From: Hymenopellis radicata | Lineage: Eukaryota > Basidiomycota > Agaricomycetes > Agaricales > Physalacriaceae | DNA length: 64,000 nt | Assembly: GCA_015501595.1 (NCBI GenBank) | Contig: JADNRX010000018.1 | Coordinates: 186,001 to 250,000, forward strand | Reading direction: 5' to 3' | Shown: positions 20,363 to 33,700 of the stretch, piece by piece | How positions within the stretch are numbered: position 1 is the stretch's first letter | Layout: every line of letters begins with the position of its first letter | Position numbers and translations under genes: made by a program | Notes under the pieces: generated by a model | What the model saw: only the letters and a program-made list of their open reading frames with translations | Database searches by the model: none | Told to the model about the DNA's origin: nothing

Positions 20363-23304
20363 TATCCGGGATCGATCTTGAGCGAACATCATTCGCAACT
20401 CCGAATCCAGGGACACCGACTCATTATCCCAAGTTTGAACAACCTTCCCGTTGAAGAAGTTCTCTAAAGGGAACGGCAAATCATCGCGATTGGAGGCCTG
20501 GCACCAGTTGATGATACCATCCAATGTGGTACGGTGTTTATCCCACCAGGAAGAATCTTTCGGGCATAACTTCAGCAAAGTTTCGCTCTCGAACACCCAA
20601 GGAGCGATCACGATGAATGTGATTGTGAAGTTTCTTGGCTGGTGCAAGTATTCAAAAAATTCATGTGCCGACGCGGAACTCAGTGCTTGTAAACCGCGGA
20701 TAAAGGCACAAAGAACCTGAGAATACTTGAGAGGGTAGGCGTACTGATTATCGTAGTCCGCAATGTATATTTCCGAAAGCATCCACATCCATTCCCGGTC
20801 GATAAAGGCTCGATACATTGCTTCATTACCAACGCCAAGTGCCCTTTCCATCAGGTTAATGGTATTGTAAAGGAGGTAGAGACAAGGTTGGCATCGAGAC
20901 AGGTGATATGTAGGCACCTGTAACAGATGGTGGAATGATGGGAACACGAATTCAGACTGGTGTGACGAGGCAAATGTAGTCAATCGACAAATGATGGCAG
21001 AAAGGGAATAACTAAGCAGGTCATGGAGTTTTGGATGCTGTGAGCCTGCTACATTGTAGTCACAGATTGAAGTATTCTCGATGACAGTGCAAAGAAGATC
21101 GAATATTGGTGCCAAAAAGTAGGGACATTCCTCAAGGATGGTGTCGTACTCCGAACACAAGATATCCAGGACATCTGAAAGAAGCTGAAAATGGCGACAA
21201 CTTCCTACATCTGTATGTGATGCACAAAGTTCATCCACAACATAATGCAGCACAAATTTACCTGCCTTGTAGAGTAGTCGATAGCGTGGTGGCAACGTCG
21301 GAGGAAGGTCATCATCCACGGATGAGAGCATATTCAAAAGACAGCTTTGTACGGACTCTGAGATGTTGCCCAAATGGTATGTCAAAGCTCCATGTAACGT
21401 CACTGTACTTCCTGTCCTATGCCGAATTGATAGAGGCTCATCCGGTGCTTTGGAAGCGGGAAGAAAGAGAGAGATGATATGGGCGTAGTCCTGATGGGAA
21501 AGATCTTCGGAACTGTCGACTTGGAAACAATGATAAGACGAGTTAACTGCGAGTACAGACTGCACTAGTCTCACCCATATGAGAGGATGTAATTCAAGTT
21601 TGTTAAAAGTGCAGAAGAACTTTCGAAGGTCTCTAGTACAACCAGGCAATTGGGTCCTTGTATAATAGCCTGAGGGCTCGGACAGTGCGCGCGCGGCCCA
21701 TGCAGTTGCCGTGAACCGAGGTTCATTGAATTCATCGAAATTAGTAGTATCCAAGGCGGGCAAATGCAATGGGTCCCGATAATGTCTGTTTGAAAAGAAA
21801 CATAACGATCGATTGAGCCGTTCACAGACACTTTGGTACCCAATCGCGGGACGCATGGTGCTATAGCTATGATCAATCTCGCAGGACTGCTGAAACAGAC
21901 GAGTGCGCACACCTCGAATTTCGTCTTGACCCTCCCAAGTTGCCCGTGCATATGCCTGAACATCAGGTGGAAGCCCCCCGATCGACTGTATGACAAGGCT
22001 ATGAACAGTGGAATTGGACGAGACGTTGAACAACCAATCAAGCGCGTCCACGGAGAGCTTGTCATAATTTGCCGTGACCACCGTCATCTCTAGCTGGTTT
22101 AGCGTTGCTGGTGAGCGCTTTACCCTGTGAGGATGAAAACGGCTGAACTTGCCAATATCTGGGGTGTCAAGGTGGAGAAAATGATGTGTCCAGCGCAGAC
22201 ACTGGATTGAAAGTACGGCCAGCCATCGGGCATGTCTGGATATGGCATATGACGCTTTCCTGATAATGAGACAAGTGTGATGGATGAAGTCCGTCAATGG
22301 GGTTTGATACGGACATTGCGGGAAGAAGATTGGCATAGCACTGCTAACAAGGTATAGCAGACAGAGGGCGATCGTGAATAAGCCGACCGCACAGGCCAGT
22401 GACGTGCGCAAAGGAATGAAGAAAAGCATGAGCCCAGCGAGGAATAAAGCAAGGGATGCATGCATGATAATGGGCAAGAGTCCGATGATAACGGTTACGC
22501 GCCATTTCTGGAGACCAATAAATCGGTACTGGCGAAGATGACTGCGTGCTCCCGGTGTACCAGACGGTATAGATGTGTAGTGATGCAGCCACTGCTTGAC
22601 CAGAACAGCCGAAAGAGCCACAACAAGGCTTGCTGTGAGACTGACGACCCATAGACCATTCACCCACACGGTGATTGAGTCTGGTCTGAAAGCCTGCATA
22701 GGATTGACGGACGGAGCAGTGATGTTCAGCTGGGATGAGGGACCTTCAGCTATGGAGAGCTGAACGGCGATGAGGTCATGTAAGAGAATTGCAGACATCG
22801 CGGTGTAGTCTGCCTGTAGGCTCTGTGACACCTGCACCAGGAACGAGGTCACCACGGCAGAGAAAAGACCAGCCTAAAATAATAGACATTGCTGAGTGAA
22901 GTCAAAACGTTAACGCAAACACTCACAAATACGAGCATGACATCGAGACCGTCGCGCGCTTGCCCAACAAACACCGTATCGAATGCGGCCGCCTCCTCGA
23001 CGAGTGTACGCCATACCCGCGCGTTGGGGGCGGTCTCCTCACCATACGGGTCTTCGGGAAACCGCTCCTCGTAGTTGTCGCTGAAGACAGGGTGCTGATA
23101 GTAGTTGGCACCCTGCTTCAGAACACCGAAGAAAGGTTGTCCTGTTGAAACCTGTGGCGCGGCCGTACCATTTGGAATAGGTTCTTGCGCGCCGGACGCC
23201 TGTACAGCTGGAGTAGATGGCCCCGGTTCTGAAGGAGGCGCCGGTGCGCTGTCGATGGAATTTTGTAAAGGGGTCGAATCGTTCGATCCTTCGGGCTCTG
23301 ACAT
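20243..23304 (-). CDS. DUF6535 membrane protein, copy 2 (TE-derived C-terminus)
   Basis: Two exons. The start at 23304 gives MSEPEGSNDSTPLQNS and a Pro/Ala/Ser-rich leader, then RVWRTLVEEAAAFDTVFVG. The intron (about 22875-22926) falls between MLVF and AGLFSAVVTSFLVQVSQSLQ. Hydrophobic segments follow at ITVWVNGLWVVSLTASLVVA, VTVIIGLLPIIMHASLALFL and CAVGLFTIALCLLYLVSSA, which predicts a multi-pass membrane protein. A long open frame then runs to 20243 without interruption. The last roughly 38 residues after DRSRI are encoded inside the inserted TIR element, replacing the native end seen in copy 3. The upstream roughly 260 bp are also shared with copy 3. It is the only copy with an uninterrupted frame. 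Function unknown. Confidence 0.8.
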
Positions 23305-23561
23305 CGAGACTTGCGCGGTGAGGTGGGCTCTGGGTGGTAAGCAAGTAACTTATAGTAGCAGCTGCACTGCCTATGAGCTGTCGTGAATGGAGGGTATGAA
23401 TCATGATAGAAGCATCAGCACAGTGCATTGTACTGCAGTCTACAGCCAATGAGGCGAGGCTGACGGACCAGAGTCGTAGCATCTGACAGCCGTAATGGCA
23501 TGGGTGTGAATCTCGCAGGTAACGAGGCCATTCCTATTCATAGCCCAGCCTGGGAGCTGTC
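20363..23561 (-). repeat. Segmental duplication, shared with 35258-41387 (+)
   Basis: DUF6535 copies 2 and 3 are similar at the nucleotide level from GACAGCTCCCAGGCTGGGCT (35258 on plus; ending at 23561 on minus) through the leader and coding region. Similarity drops outside these borders. The two segments lie in opposite orientation about 12 kb apart. Copy 1 is related at the protein level only and does not share the upstream sequence. Confidence 0.7.
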
Positions 23562-24857
23562 AAGTCCGCTCCTTTATCCAAGTCGATGGATCAGAAACCG
23601 TCGGGTAGGTCGGGTATTTCGACTGTGGCCATCCGGTGTCTGGGAAGCCGCGATGCGTGGACACGAATACCTAACGGTAGTCCCCTGGCAGAGATCCCCC
23701 GGGAAAGTATGAACAGACCAGACCACCGTAAGTAGGAGTGTGCAAATATGGAGCAGGCCGAAGGAAGTTGGATTAGATAGAGCCAGCTATATGCCGATAT
23801 GTCAAGAGTCGGCAAAGAGGAACGCCTCTAGAATCCATTGCGTCAACACAGTCAGCATGTCAGAAGAAGAGACGTACTTACTGGTCGACTCAGTATAAAG
23901 AATACTCTTGTCTTTTTGAAATACAAGCCTTGGGAGATGGATGTCGGTGGAAGACGAGTGACTGTCATGTAACGTAACTCTTTTGCGATCCACTGGTTGG
24001 TTTCATTCCACGCCACCGTCATCGTTCCCGCAAGGCTCGTGAGCAGCCTCACGCGAGACTACGGAGTGTTCACATTCAAGAGGTAAAGGGAGAGCAACGT
24101 ACGGCTGTAGTTCTGAGTTCCAGAGTTCGGATTTGGAATCCACTTTCGTCGTTTAAGTCCTTCTACAAAATCTAACAACACTGCAGACATTTAGACGTTG
24201 CATACAACGTGTTTTTCTCAATTCAGGATTGTTGTAGTGGGGAAAACTCCCCGCAGCGAGGTTCCCCAAGGGGGTGTATCTCGGTTGACACTCTAGCGTC
24301 GAAAGCAGTCGTGGTCCTCTTCGCATCCGGGGATGGCCCGTTTTGTAGGCGAGGTAGAGAGAACAACGAAAGGATTCAAGATGAGGGATATCTCCAAATG
24401 GTGATTGACATGGTCTTGTACACTGGGAACGGTTGAACATTGTACGAACTAAGAGGAAGGGCTCACTGATAATCATGAACATGTGAAAAGGAATTCGCAG
24501 GATCGACGCGTCGCATACGCCACTGCCAGCATATTCCTTTCTTTGCCTCGGGTCTCCAGTCATACTCACGAGTTATCTGGGGGCATTACTTCCTCACCCA
24601 ATACGCGTGAAATAATAGACGATAATATAGAAGTGTACATCTGAAGGTAAAAAGTTCGAGTCCGTGTGCGTGATAAATGGCGGTGGGTGGGTGATGATCT
24701 AACTAAGGATGCTGTAAATGAGCGCTGTTAGCTCGCACGAACGTTTGAACGACTGCTGACAAACCTGCGGGGTTCTACATACGTTCTATGGGGAAACTAG
24801 CGCCTATTGGAAGACGGCGTTAGCCTTATCAAACGAACGTGCGCAAAAGTACGCACC
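23562..24857. other. No supported gene
   Basis: Several minus-strand frames (24153-24569, 23852-24052, 23591-23815) contain hydrophobic stretches but cannot be joined into a motif-bearing protein. They may be remnants of a decayed gene. No RNA gene is supported. Confidence 0.35.
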
Positions 24858-25529
24858 TTACAGTCGTGGCGTGGACACACGCGACTCGGGAGCGTACTTG
24901 GCCATCTCATTCTCCTTCTTTGCAAATCCACACTTTTCATAGAACGCTACAACAAAAATAATTAGATTTTTGATTTTGAAACCCGCCATGTCTCACTCAC
25001 GAATGTTGGAATCACTGCAGTTCAGAATCGTCTTGTAGCACCCACTCCCCTCACTTATCCCCGTCAGCGCCTGGATGATGCGCAAGCCGAGCTTCTTGCC
25101 CTGCTGGCTCTTGTCCACCGCGATGTCCTCAATGTGGCCGACGCTGCCGAGGCCACGTAGGAACTTGCGCTCGATGAAGACGCAGCCGACAGCGACGATG
25201 CGGTCGCTCGCCTTGTCGATGATGACGATGGGGTAGTACGTCCGCTGCGCGTCGCGCATGGCGTGGAACTGGTCCACCCACGCAACCTCGCCGGGGTCCG
25301 TGACGACGGTCAGCACAGACAGAACGGCGAGGTGCCCGCGGTGGTAGTCCGTCGAGGCGAGAGGGCGAATCTACGAACAACATGAGGCCGAGGCCCAAGA
25401 GCCAAGGGAAACACGCACATGTAGGTCCTTGTGCAGCTCCCTCCTGACCTCGTTGGTAATGATCTCCGGGCTGAAAAGCAGCTCGAGCTCGCTGTCGGGC
25501 GTGAATTTCGATGTTTGAAGAGCCATCAT
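24858..25529 (-). CDS. GNA1: Glucosamine-6-phosphate N-acetyltransferase
   Basis: GNAT-family enzyme of about 188 residues that acetylates glucosamine-6-phosphate with acetyl-CoA in the cytosol, the second step toward UDP-GlcNAc for chitin, glycoproteins and GPI anchors. Exon 1 begins MMALQTSKFTPDSELE and ends KDLH. After an intron (25374-25418) come IRPLASTDYHRGHLAVLSVL, GHIEDIAVDKSQQGKKLG (the acetyl-CoA pyrophosphate-binding motif) and TILNCSDSNI. A second intron (about 24946-25000) leads to AFYEKCGFAKKENEMAKY and the C-terminus; stop at 24858-24860. Both joins are in frame, and length and motif order match fungal GNA1. No unusual feature. Confidence 0.93.
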
Positions 25530-27579
25530 AAATGGATTGAATGAAAGTAGAGAAGTTGAAGGGGTTGAAAAGGTTGAAGACGTCAAAGTGAAAGTTCGTT
25601 TTAAACCCGTAGCCTGCGCTACGTCACTATAAGGCGCAGTACAGCCACCGATCAAAACAGGGCAGTACTTGCGATGTGGAATTGATGTGGAATAGAAACA
25701 GAGAGGAGGGAGCGCTCAAGATTAGAGTGGGATTCGCAGACGCGACCAATCACACAATGCCACTCTGGTGAATCTTATAAGACGCGTTGCAGCGCCTCTA
25801 ATTGAAGACGCTGCTGTCAGACGTTCGACTGCCGTTGGGTGCCTGTCGCAGCTCCTGCAGTGGTATCTCTTGCTCTTCTTTCGATGTATGCCAAAAAAGA
25901 ATAATTATAACGGGACAGAGAACTAGTCCGCCCCAAGTCGACAATGCAAGTGTCCACCCGTCGTGTCGTCCAAAGAAAGGCTGAGGGCGCCACGTACGAA
26001 GCAATTCATGATCAAGAGCTCTAAATTTCCAGAACGTCAAGCTCACCTTGTTCTTGACGCGCCCAAGACCGGACTCAGATTCTTCAATCAGCGCTCATCC
26101 AACGCCCAAACCCGAGATGTCATTCCGCTACACAGGTGGGGTGGATCGACCCTAGCTTGAAGGGCGCCACGGAGTTGGAGAGCTGGTGGCATTCAGACGT
26201 TCAAATCGGATTCTACCTTGTGTCGACGGGATTGACGCCACAAGTAGTATACATAGTACCAATCATAAACCGGAGTCGAGGCGATGTTCTCATCCTGATG
26301 TAACGGGAGAACAAGAAGGACGGCGAAAAGTGGAGAGCGGTGGATGGCCGCAGGCGTGATCAGGTAGTAATCGCTTAGCATCAGCGACGACCATCTGGAT
26401 CTGCGGGATGTTAAATGATATGATTTGAGAAGACAATCGCGACAAGGCCCTACCGCGCCTCGTGTCCTATGATAATTCTCAGCCTACGCAGCGAAATGTT
26501 GTAGCGTGGTAAGACGACGCACATCCTGATCTAACAGGAGAACAAGCGGTCAAAGTAGAGAGTGGGCCCGGGCCGGAAATGTCGCTCGCTCAAGGTGCCA
26601 ATTCCTCCATCTTTCCTCGGAGAGTGGACGACGACCATGGCAGCTTGTGACTTTGTTCCACAACGAAAAGGTTACCTAGTCTGCGTGTCGTGTTTGCTAT
26701 GATGTTGGTCATTGACAGCTGCAGAAAGCAAACCCGGGGTTGTCGATCCATCCTGCTATGCATGTAGAGGCAATGTCTCCACAGTCCAAGTGGCGACTCC
26801 GAGTCTCAGTCTTCAGAATCGCACTTTACGACTCGACGTGCGTATGCATCTTCGGTGTCAAACTCTACGCTGCCAATCCAACCGGTAGACGTGCGGAAGT
26901 ACTCTGATACTTGAAACCGAATATCCCCTCATCAGCCAGGATCTTCTAGGATTCGGTGGCTCGTCACGTACCTCTTTTTATTCCGGTCGGGCCATTCTGG
27001 GAACCGGCTTTGTTGGAACAATGTCGCACTAGAACTTAAGCAATTGATTAATCAACTCGGGCCGCGTCGTTACAGCAAATGGTGGTGATTGCGTTTATGC
27101 TGTGAGGCTTGCAATTGGAGTACGACTCAACATGGGTATTATAGCATCTGGGTTCTTTTCTTTCTGGTGATTTCCGCCCTCCATCGATACTTTTCTCTAA
27201 CGGGGCCAATACAGGCTCAGCATCGAGTAGGCGCAGTACGGGTGACTTATGCACATACAGTGAGCTACCCGAACGATGTAGAGCACGGTCAACCTGTCGA
27301 GTGGGCCCCTGGTGGTTCGAGGAGGCTATTTAGATGATGTGTTATATGTTAGCACCAATTCGCCACACTCAGACACTCAACATTGATTGGACAAGCCAGC
27401 AGATGCTGCTGGTCTTGATGCCGACGAACCATGAGGCAGCGAACGGTTTCTGTATCCGTGAACCTCACTCGAATACCACAACTGAAATGAACGATTAAAA
27501 ATCGCAAGAACAATATATTCAAACATCTCAAAACAACCAAGGACCTACTACCAAACCGACCAGTTAGCATCTCTCCTAC
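25530..27579. other. Mostly intergenic; possible membrane-protein remnant on minus strand
   Basis: A minus frame at 25798-26046 ends with one hydrophobic segment (STWGGLVLCPVIIILFW) and a charged tail; another at 26193-26381 includes SDYYLITPAAIHRSPL. They could be exons of one membrane protein, but I cannot connect them or name a family. The remainder shows nothing beyond the 3' region of the aspartate kinase gene, whose last exon may lie here. Confidence 0.3.
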
Positions 27580-29414
27580 TTATCCACGAAAAGAGAAAAA
27601 AAACTCACTTCGTTGCGAGGCAGGCTGCAAACAGCTCGTATGAATCAAATTCAACGCCTTCACCGCATCCTTCCCCTCAATAACACACGAAATATTAATC
27701 TCACTCGCGCCCTGACTGATCATCTCAATATTCACATTCCCCTTTGCCAGCGTCGTAAACATGCGCCCCGCAATCCCCACCATATTGCGCATATCCTTCC
27801 CCACCAAAGACAGGATCGCCATGTCCTCGTGCACCGTCACCGTCCCGCTCCGGCGCAGCTCCCGCACCAGCCTCTCGTGCACGTGCTTCCCCGTCGCCAG
27901 CTCGAACGCCATGCTGACGTGCACCTCTGACGTGCTGATGAGGTCCACGACGACGCCGAAGCGGTCGAGCGTGCTGAATATACCGCGAGAAACCCGTGCG
28001 AGACGCTTTTCCGATTCGAGTTGACGTTCAGGACGATGATGCGCTCCTTGATCGTCACCGCCGTCGCGTGCCTCAGATGGTCGAGCGGGCCCTTTCTCGC
28101 CTCGAGCTCTAACAGCGCCTTCCAGTCCTCACTCGCGGGCTCCGGCACACCGCCCTCCACGCTCTCCTCTATGCCATCGGGGTATATAACCGTCCCCAAC
28201 CCTTCAGGCCTTTCGACGTTCTTGATCCGGATAGGAATCCCCCGTCGGATGACCTGCTCCATCGTAAACGGATGCACGACCTCGCTGCCGTAGTACGTCA
28301 GCTCCGCTGCCTCGTCTGGGGATATGAGGGGTATGACACGCGCGGTGGGCACCTTGCGCGGGTCGGCGGTGAATATCCCGTCGACCTCTTTCCAGATTTG
28401 CAGCTCGGCGGCAGAGAGCGCGACCGCGAGGAGGGCGGAGAGGAGGTCTGTGTAGCCTCTGCCAATCTGGGATAAGAGGGAGCCTGGAACGGGGCCAAAG
28501 AATCCGGTGACGACGGGGACGCGATTGCCACAGAGGCTTATTCTTTCGCCCAGGGCTACGCATAAGCGATCGTAGAAGCTTTGGTCTAGTGTACCTGTAT
28601 GAGAGTCGTCGTCCATGAAGGGGACTATATCTTCAAGGGAGACGTATTCCGCGTCAATGTCATGGTCTCGAAGAACGGCCGTCATGAATTTACATGCGAG
28701 ACGCTCCCCGAGACCAACGATAGAGTCTCGAGACCGTGGCGAGATCTCGTCTATAACCTATCGTACCGTTCTATGAGAATAATGGCGCAATAATGACGGA
28801 TAGCACGCCTACCTGCGACGCTGACAGGAAACTCGCCAGCCACGCGCAATCCGCATCTATTTCGTCTTCTAGCTCTTTTCTAACATCCGGATCCCGTATA
28901 TTCTCCTTCGCAGCATGATAGTGTTCCTGTCGTATAAGTTCAACCGTCTGGTAAAACCCCAGTAACGACCCAATCTGTGGCGGGGAAGACGACCGAGATG
29001 GATCCTTGACGCGTCCGAACAAGCCAAGATTTGGCGTCGCTGTCCCAGACACGGATCCACGCTTCTTACTCGAAGACAGCGCCTCGTCCGCAGCTCTGAG
29101 CAGCAGATTCGTCGTTCCCAGCGCTTTGGTGGATCCCGAGCGCGCAGAGCAGACAACTGCGATTTTGTTGGAGTCGATGTAGTGTCTGCTATCCATGAAA
29201 TAGAGTGATAACCGGATTGAATGTGTACTGACGAAACGATATCCCGTGCGATTTGCACTGCGAATTTACCGACACTGGTGCCGCCGAATTTCTGTACGAG
29301 CCACGGAGATGCTGGGTCGATGCTGTTTTGGTGCAGGTTGGGCGGTGTTTGGGGTGGCGGCGTCGTCGGGCTCGATAGAGACGAGCTCGAGGATGGTGTG
29401 GAGTAGTCCGACAT
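27580..29414 (-). CDS. HOM3: Aspartate kinase (aspartokinase), with a frameshift before the ACT region
   Basis: Catalyses ATP-dependent phosphorylation of L-aspartate, the first step to threonine, methionine and isoleucine. The start at 29414 gives a Ser/Pro-rich leader (MSDYSTPSSSSS), then WLVQKFGGTSVGKFAVQIA, the kinase signature. After an intron come IAVVCSARSGSTKALGTTN, SIVGLGERLACKFM, VVTGFFGPVPGSLLSQIGRG and TADPRKVPTARVI. The regulatory part has IIVLNVNSNRKSVSHGFLA and then, in another frame, IFSTLDRFGVVVDLISTSEV and the second ACT-type repeat. The switch (about 27982-27986) needs one extra base, as homologues read straight through. A GTGAGT at about 27603-27608 suggests one more intron and a short last exon, so the written end is provisional. 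It is divergent from the kinase at 30.8 kb. Confidence 0.85.
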
Positions 29415-30772
29415 GGTTGTGGTAGTTAGCCGGTCATGGTGGTAAATGAAAACTTGCGCCAAGCTTTGATCAAGTTTGATGCAGTGACTCGGTTCGGATC
29501 GATCGGGCCGGGTGCGTACTTCCGCTCGAGCTTGGAACGTGTGAACGAGCACCACTGGCAGAAGTAAACGACTTTGTTAATAACATCTCCAACGGCTTCG
29601 GTGTCCAATTTACCGAGCCAAGTATGGTCGGCGGCTGTTACCATAATGATTGCTACTCTTGTGGCGTCAATGCCGTCGAGTGCTGTCGACACAACCGTCC
29701 TAAGGAGATATTCGACACCATTCAGCCACCGATACCGCTCGCAGTCAGACATCACAGTCAGACACCCCAAGTAAGAGGCAATGCGCCACCAACATGCGGA
29801 TAGTGCGTGGCATTGAAATGACAAGAAATTCAGAATCTTCACAAGAAACAAATGAACAGTGCAAAACCAATGACATTGAACATATAACAACTACAGTACA
29901 CTACTCCCGAGAGCCTCCGGTGCGCCACACATCGCACCATCACCAGCTCAAAACACATCCAACAAAAAGGAGGAAGGAGATGCAAAAATTGCTAGAGGCC
30001 GAAGCCAATAGACGTGTTCGGATGTATAATTTGCAATCAGCAAAAGACTATGCCTCGGTAAGGACCTCACTGGCGATAGTTCAACCCGTGCACAAGAGAT
30101 AAGGGGAAAAAGGGGCGTGGGTGGGGGTGGTTTATATAGGTGGGGAGGGGTGCGCACGGACCATGGCTGGAAGAGGTAAGTGGTGATGGGCGGGGTTTTA
30201 ATTCCGCGAGCTTATGGGAACGTAATGCGCCAAGTCGAGAGTAATGCCGGAGATGAGATTTATGTACACTGTACAGCAGACAGACAGAATATGCCTGATT
30301 CGTTTATATTGCGTGTTGGTCCAGGCTAATCCGAGTGTTTCTATGCGTTTATTTACGCGACCATATATTGCGCCACCAACCGACAAGTACGTAGACTCCA
30401 TCGATCAAAGCATAGTACTAGCTTAGAGTGGAGACGCTGCTCGTATCAACCGATACTATGTCGGGTATGAATCGGAGATGACTGACATGATGATAAGCGT
30501 GTAAGATCCTGTGACGAGAGCTAGTCGTAAATCGAAAGATCGTTGTATATCCGCTAGTACACGACGCGTAGATGTTACCTCTGTGGCGTGTTTCAATGAG
30601 GACGGCAGCCGTGTCATTCCCACGCCACCGCATTTCCTGATTAGGCGGGGGAATCCAGCAATGTTTTCCGGACCTCCCATCTTGACAGACCTGTACATCT
30701 CGACCTTCAACGTTCAAGGCTTTACGCCATCGCCCCTCATTTCCTCTTTCTACAATTTTGCTTAATGCCGTC
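29415..30772. promoter_or_regulatory. Divergent promoter region, aspartate kinase / CAMK-like kinase
   Basis: 1.36 kb between two divergent starts. A TATA-like TTTATATAGG occurs at about 30130-30139. Long frames here (for example 29426-29890, minus) lack motifs and are judged non-coding. Confidence 0.35.
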
Positions 30773-33700
30773 ATGTCCACCAGTAACGCGCACAAACACT
30801 CTGGCTCCGTCTCGCAGAACCAAAAGGCGCAGCTCGCAACGGCCTACAACGAACTCGGCAAGGAGCTGTCGTCCCACAAAGTGAGAGTCGTCGGGAACTA
30901 TACGCTGGGCAAGGTCATTGGCGAGGGTGAGTACTGGCCCCGTGTGTCTCATAATATGATTGATGTTGGGTACAGGCGCCTACGGAAAAGTGCGGATGGG
31001 CACGCACCGGCTCACGTCGACGCGCGTCGCCCTCAAGCAGATCCCCAAAGCCATGTCCGCCGCCCTCACCCGCGAAATACACCACCACCGCCAGCTGCAC
31101 CATCCCAACATCACCCAGATGTATGAAGTCATCGCCACAGAGTCCTCCGTCTGGATCGTCACAGAGCTCTGCTCCGGCGGCGAGCTCTTTGACTATCTCG
31201 TCGAGAAGGGCCGTCTCTCGGAGGAGGAGACAAAAATCATGTTTGGCCAGCTCTGTCTCGCCGTTGCATATCTCCACGGCAAGGGTATCGTGCACCGCGA
31301 TCTCAAGCTCGAAAACGTGCTACTCGATGAACGGTGCAGGGTCAAGCTGGGCGACTTTGGGTTCACGCGGGAGTTTGAACGGGGCACGCTTATGGAGACG
31401 TTTTGTGGTACGACGGGGTATGCTTCTCCGGAAATGCTGCAGGGAAAAAAGTACCATGGACCGGGTATGTTACGCTCTACCCCAGGAAATATTTGGCTTA
31501 CGGTTTTCAGAGGTGGATGTGTGGTCGCTTGGGATTATACTCTATTGCTTGCTTACGGGAACGCTCCCATTTGATGATGATGACGAAAGTGTGATGAGAG
31601 ACAAAATTATACAAGGCGTTTTTGAAGACCCAGAATGGCTCTCCCTTGGTACGTTCTCCCCATGTCTTTCATCAATATAGGCTAACGTGTCTTTAGAGGC
31701 CCGGGATCTCATCAAGAGCATCTTGGTCATGGATACGACTCGGCGCTTAACAATTCCCCAAATACTTGGCCACTCGTGGTTCACTGCAACCGCTACTTAC
31801 CAGGAGGAGTCTCCAGTACACCTATCTCCCAACGATATTCCTCCACCTCGCACGCCTTCTCCACCTCCACGGCGCACGCCGTCTCCCACTACTTTGCCAG
31901 AGTCCAATCGCTCATCGGAAGCATCTTCCCACTCCGACTCCACATTCAACTCTGCGTACGAGTCGTCGCCTCCAACCACCCCAGATCACTCTCTCAGTGA
32001 TCCCTTTGAGAGCTCCGAGATCAAACCCGCTTTGCATCCTAATCTCAGCGAGACTACCATTCGGAAGCCCGCCGATATAGAGCCTAAACTTGCACAACAT
32101 CCGGAGACGGTCGTCGAAGAAGACGTAGAAGAAGTACTTGAACTGCCGGCATCCCCGCTACGCGTCAACTCCAGCTCGTCATCCAAGGCACCCCCCGTCT
32201 TCCCCACACGTACGCCAGCCCGAACTAAACGCCGTTCCATGTCGTCCACGTTGTCGGATCCAGACGCGACCGACACGGAGAAGACGCCCACTATACCTGG
32301 CCCGCACAGCCAGCAACTAGATTTCCCGTCCTTGCTCACTACGCCAGCTCCCCTTATATTTTCCACCCCTCTAGAAAGAGAGATTCTCAATAACCTCAGC
32401 TCTCTCGGATTCGATCTTGGCCAGATCGTTTACTCTGTTCTCAATGACGCGTGTGATGCATCCGGGGCTCTCTGGTGGATGCTCAAGAGGAAAGCTGAAA
32501 AGAGGCTGGTCGAGGACGTGGATACAGTCACATCCCCGTCATCGGCTATTGCTGTTGAGAAAGAGCTTGACAAGCATGCAAGGACGAGAGGGCGAAGCAC
32601 GGTTCATGTTAGTACTAGCACGCAGACGGAGTCTTCTACCCCCGCGCATCTGAAGCTCATTCGGAGTCCACCTCAGCCACACTTTGCGGTCGTGCCGCCG
32701 ACGCCAATTGTAGCTGCCCGTCCAACGACACCTCCTTCGCATGCGACAACTTCGCCGACGGCACGTACACTTACACCGTCGTCGTCTGTGATTGTCGATT
32801 CCTCCCGATCGCATCCCAACACGCCTACTGGTAGTCTCAGCGGCAGCACCAAGGGCCGAAAGAACCGTTCGGGAAGTGTTAGCATAATGCAGCGCGCGAC
32901 CACTGCGCTGGAGGCTGCCGGGCTGGTGCGCAAGAAGTCTTCAGAGGCTGTCCGGGAAGACAAAGAGCAAAATAAAGAGAGGGACAAGTCAAAGGAGGTG
33001 GAACGAGACCGGAAGAGCCAGTTTAGCAACACCGACGAGCCACGATCATCGTATACAAGTGCGACGTCGTCTGTTGGTGTTGGCAAGTTGACCAAGTCGC
33101 CTCCGTTGAAACCTTCCAAGGGACCGTCTACACCGCCCGCGACAGAGTTGAACCATCATCACATTGGTTCGCCGTGGGTGCTTGCTGGTTCGAGAGATTC
33201 TTCACCAAGTAGAGGTGCCGGGTCGTCAGCGCCTGGTGCGACGCCGGTGAATTCGCCTGGGATGATGTGCTCGCCTCAGTGTCTGCACCTGATCTGACAC
33301 CGGGGAAACCGCACGGACCACATAGGAATCGGGCGAACATTCTAACTGCGTTCCGGTTATGGTTCAACGACGACAGGAAGGGGAAGAGGAAGGCGGCTAA
33401 TAATGGGCCGGGGATTGCGCCTGGGGTGGGTAGAGGACGGCCTGTGATACAGGCGCAGACGTATTCGAGTGCCTCGGTGAAGAGAAGGACGAGCGACGCT
33501 CGAGGGAGCAAGTTTACGATCCGGGGAGGGCGGAGACGACATCGGGGGTCTGTGTCCTCGCGGAGGTCGAGTAGCGTCAACTCGCGGCGGTCATCGTTGA
33601 ATTCCGTCTCGCAAATGGTCGTCTTGGATTCGCCCCCGATGGTCCCGGGGCGCAGGTCGTTTGGTGCGCACACGCCGAATTCAGAAAGAGGGGACTATTC

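Noticed and set aside
24640..24680. Possible tRNA T-arm (AGTTCGAGTCCG)
   Set aside because: No pairing T-stem, anticodon arm or acceptor stem could be built around it.
29426..29890. 154-codon minus frame upstream of aspartate kinase
   Set aside because: No motif, irregular composition, lies in the divergent promoter region and cannot be spliced to the kinase N-terminus.
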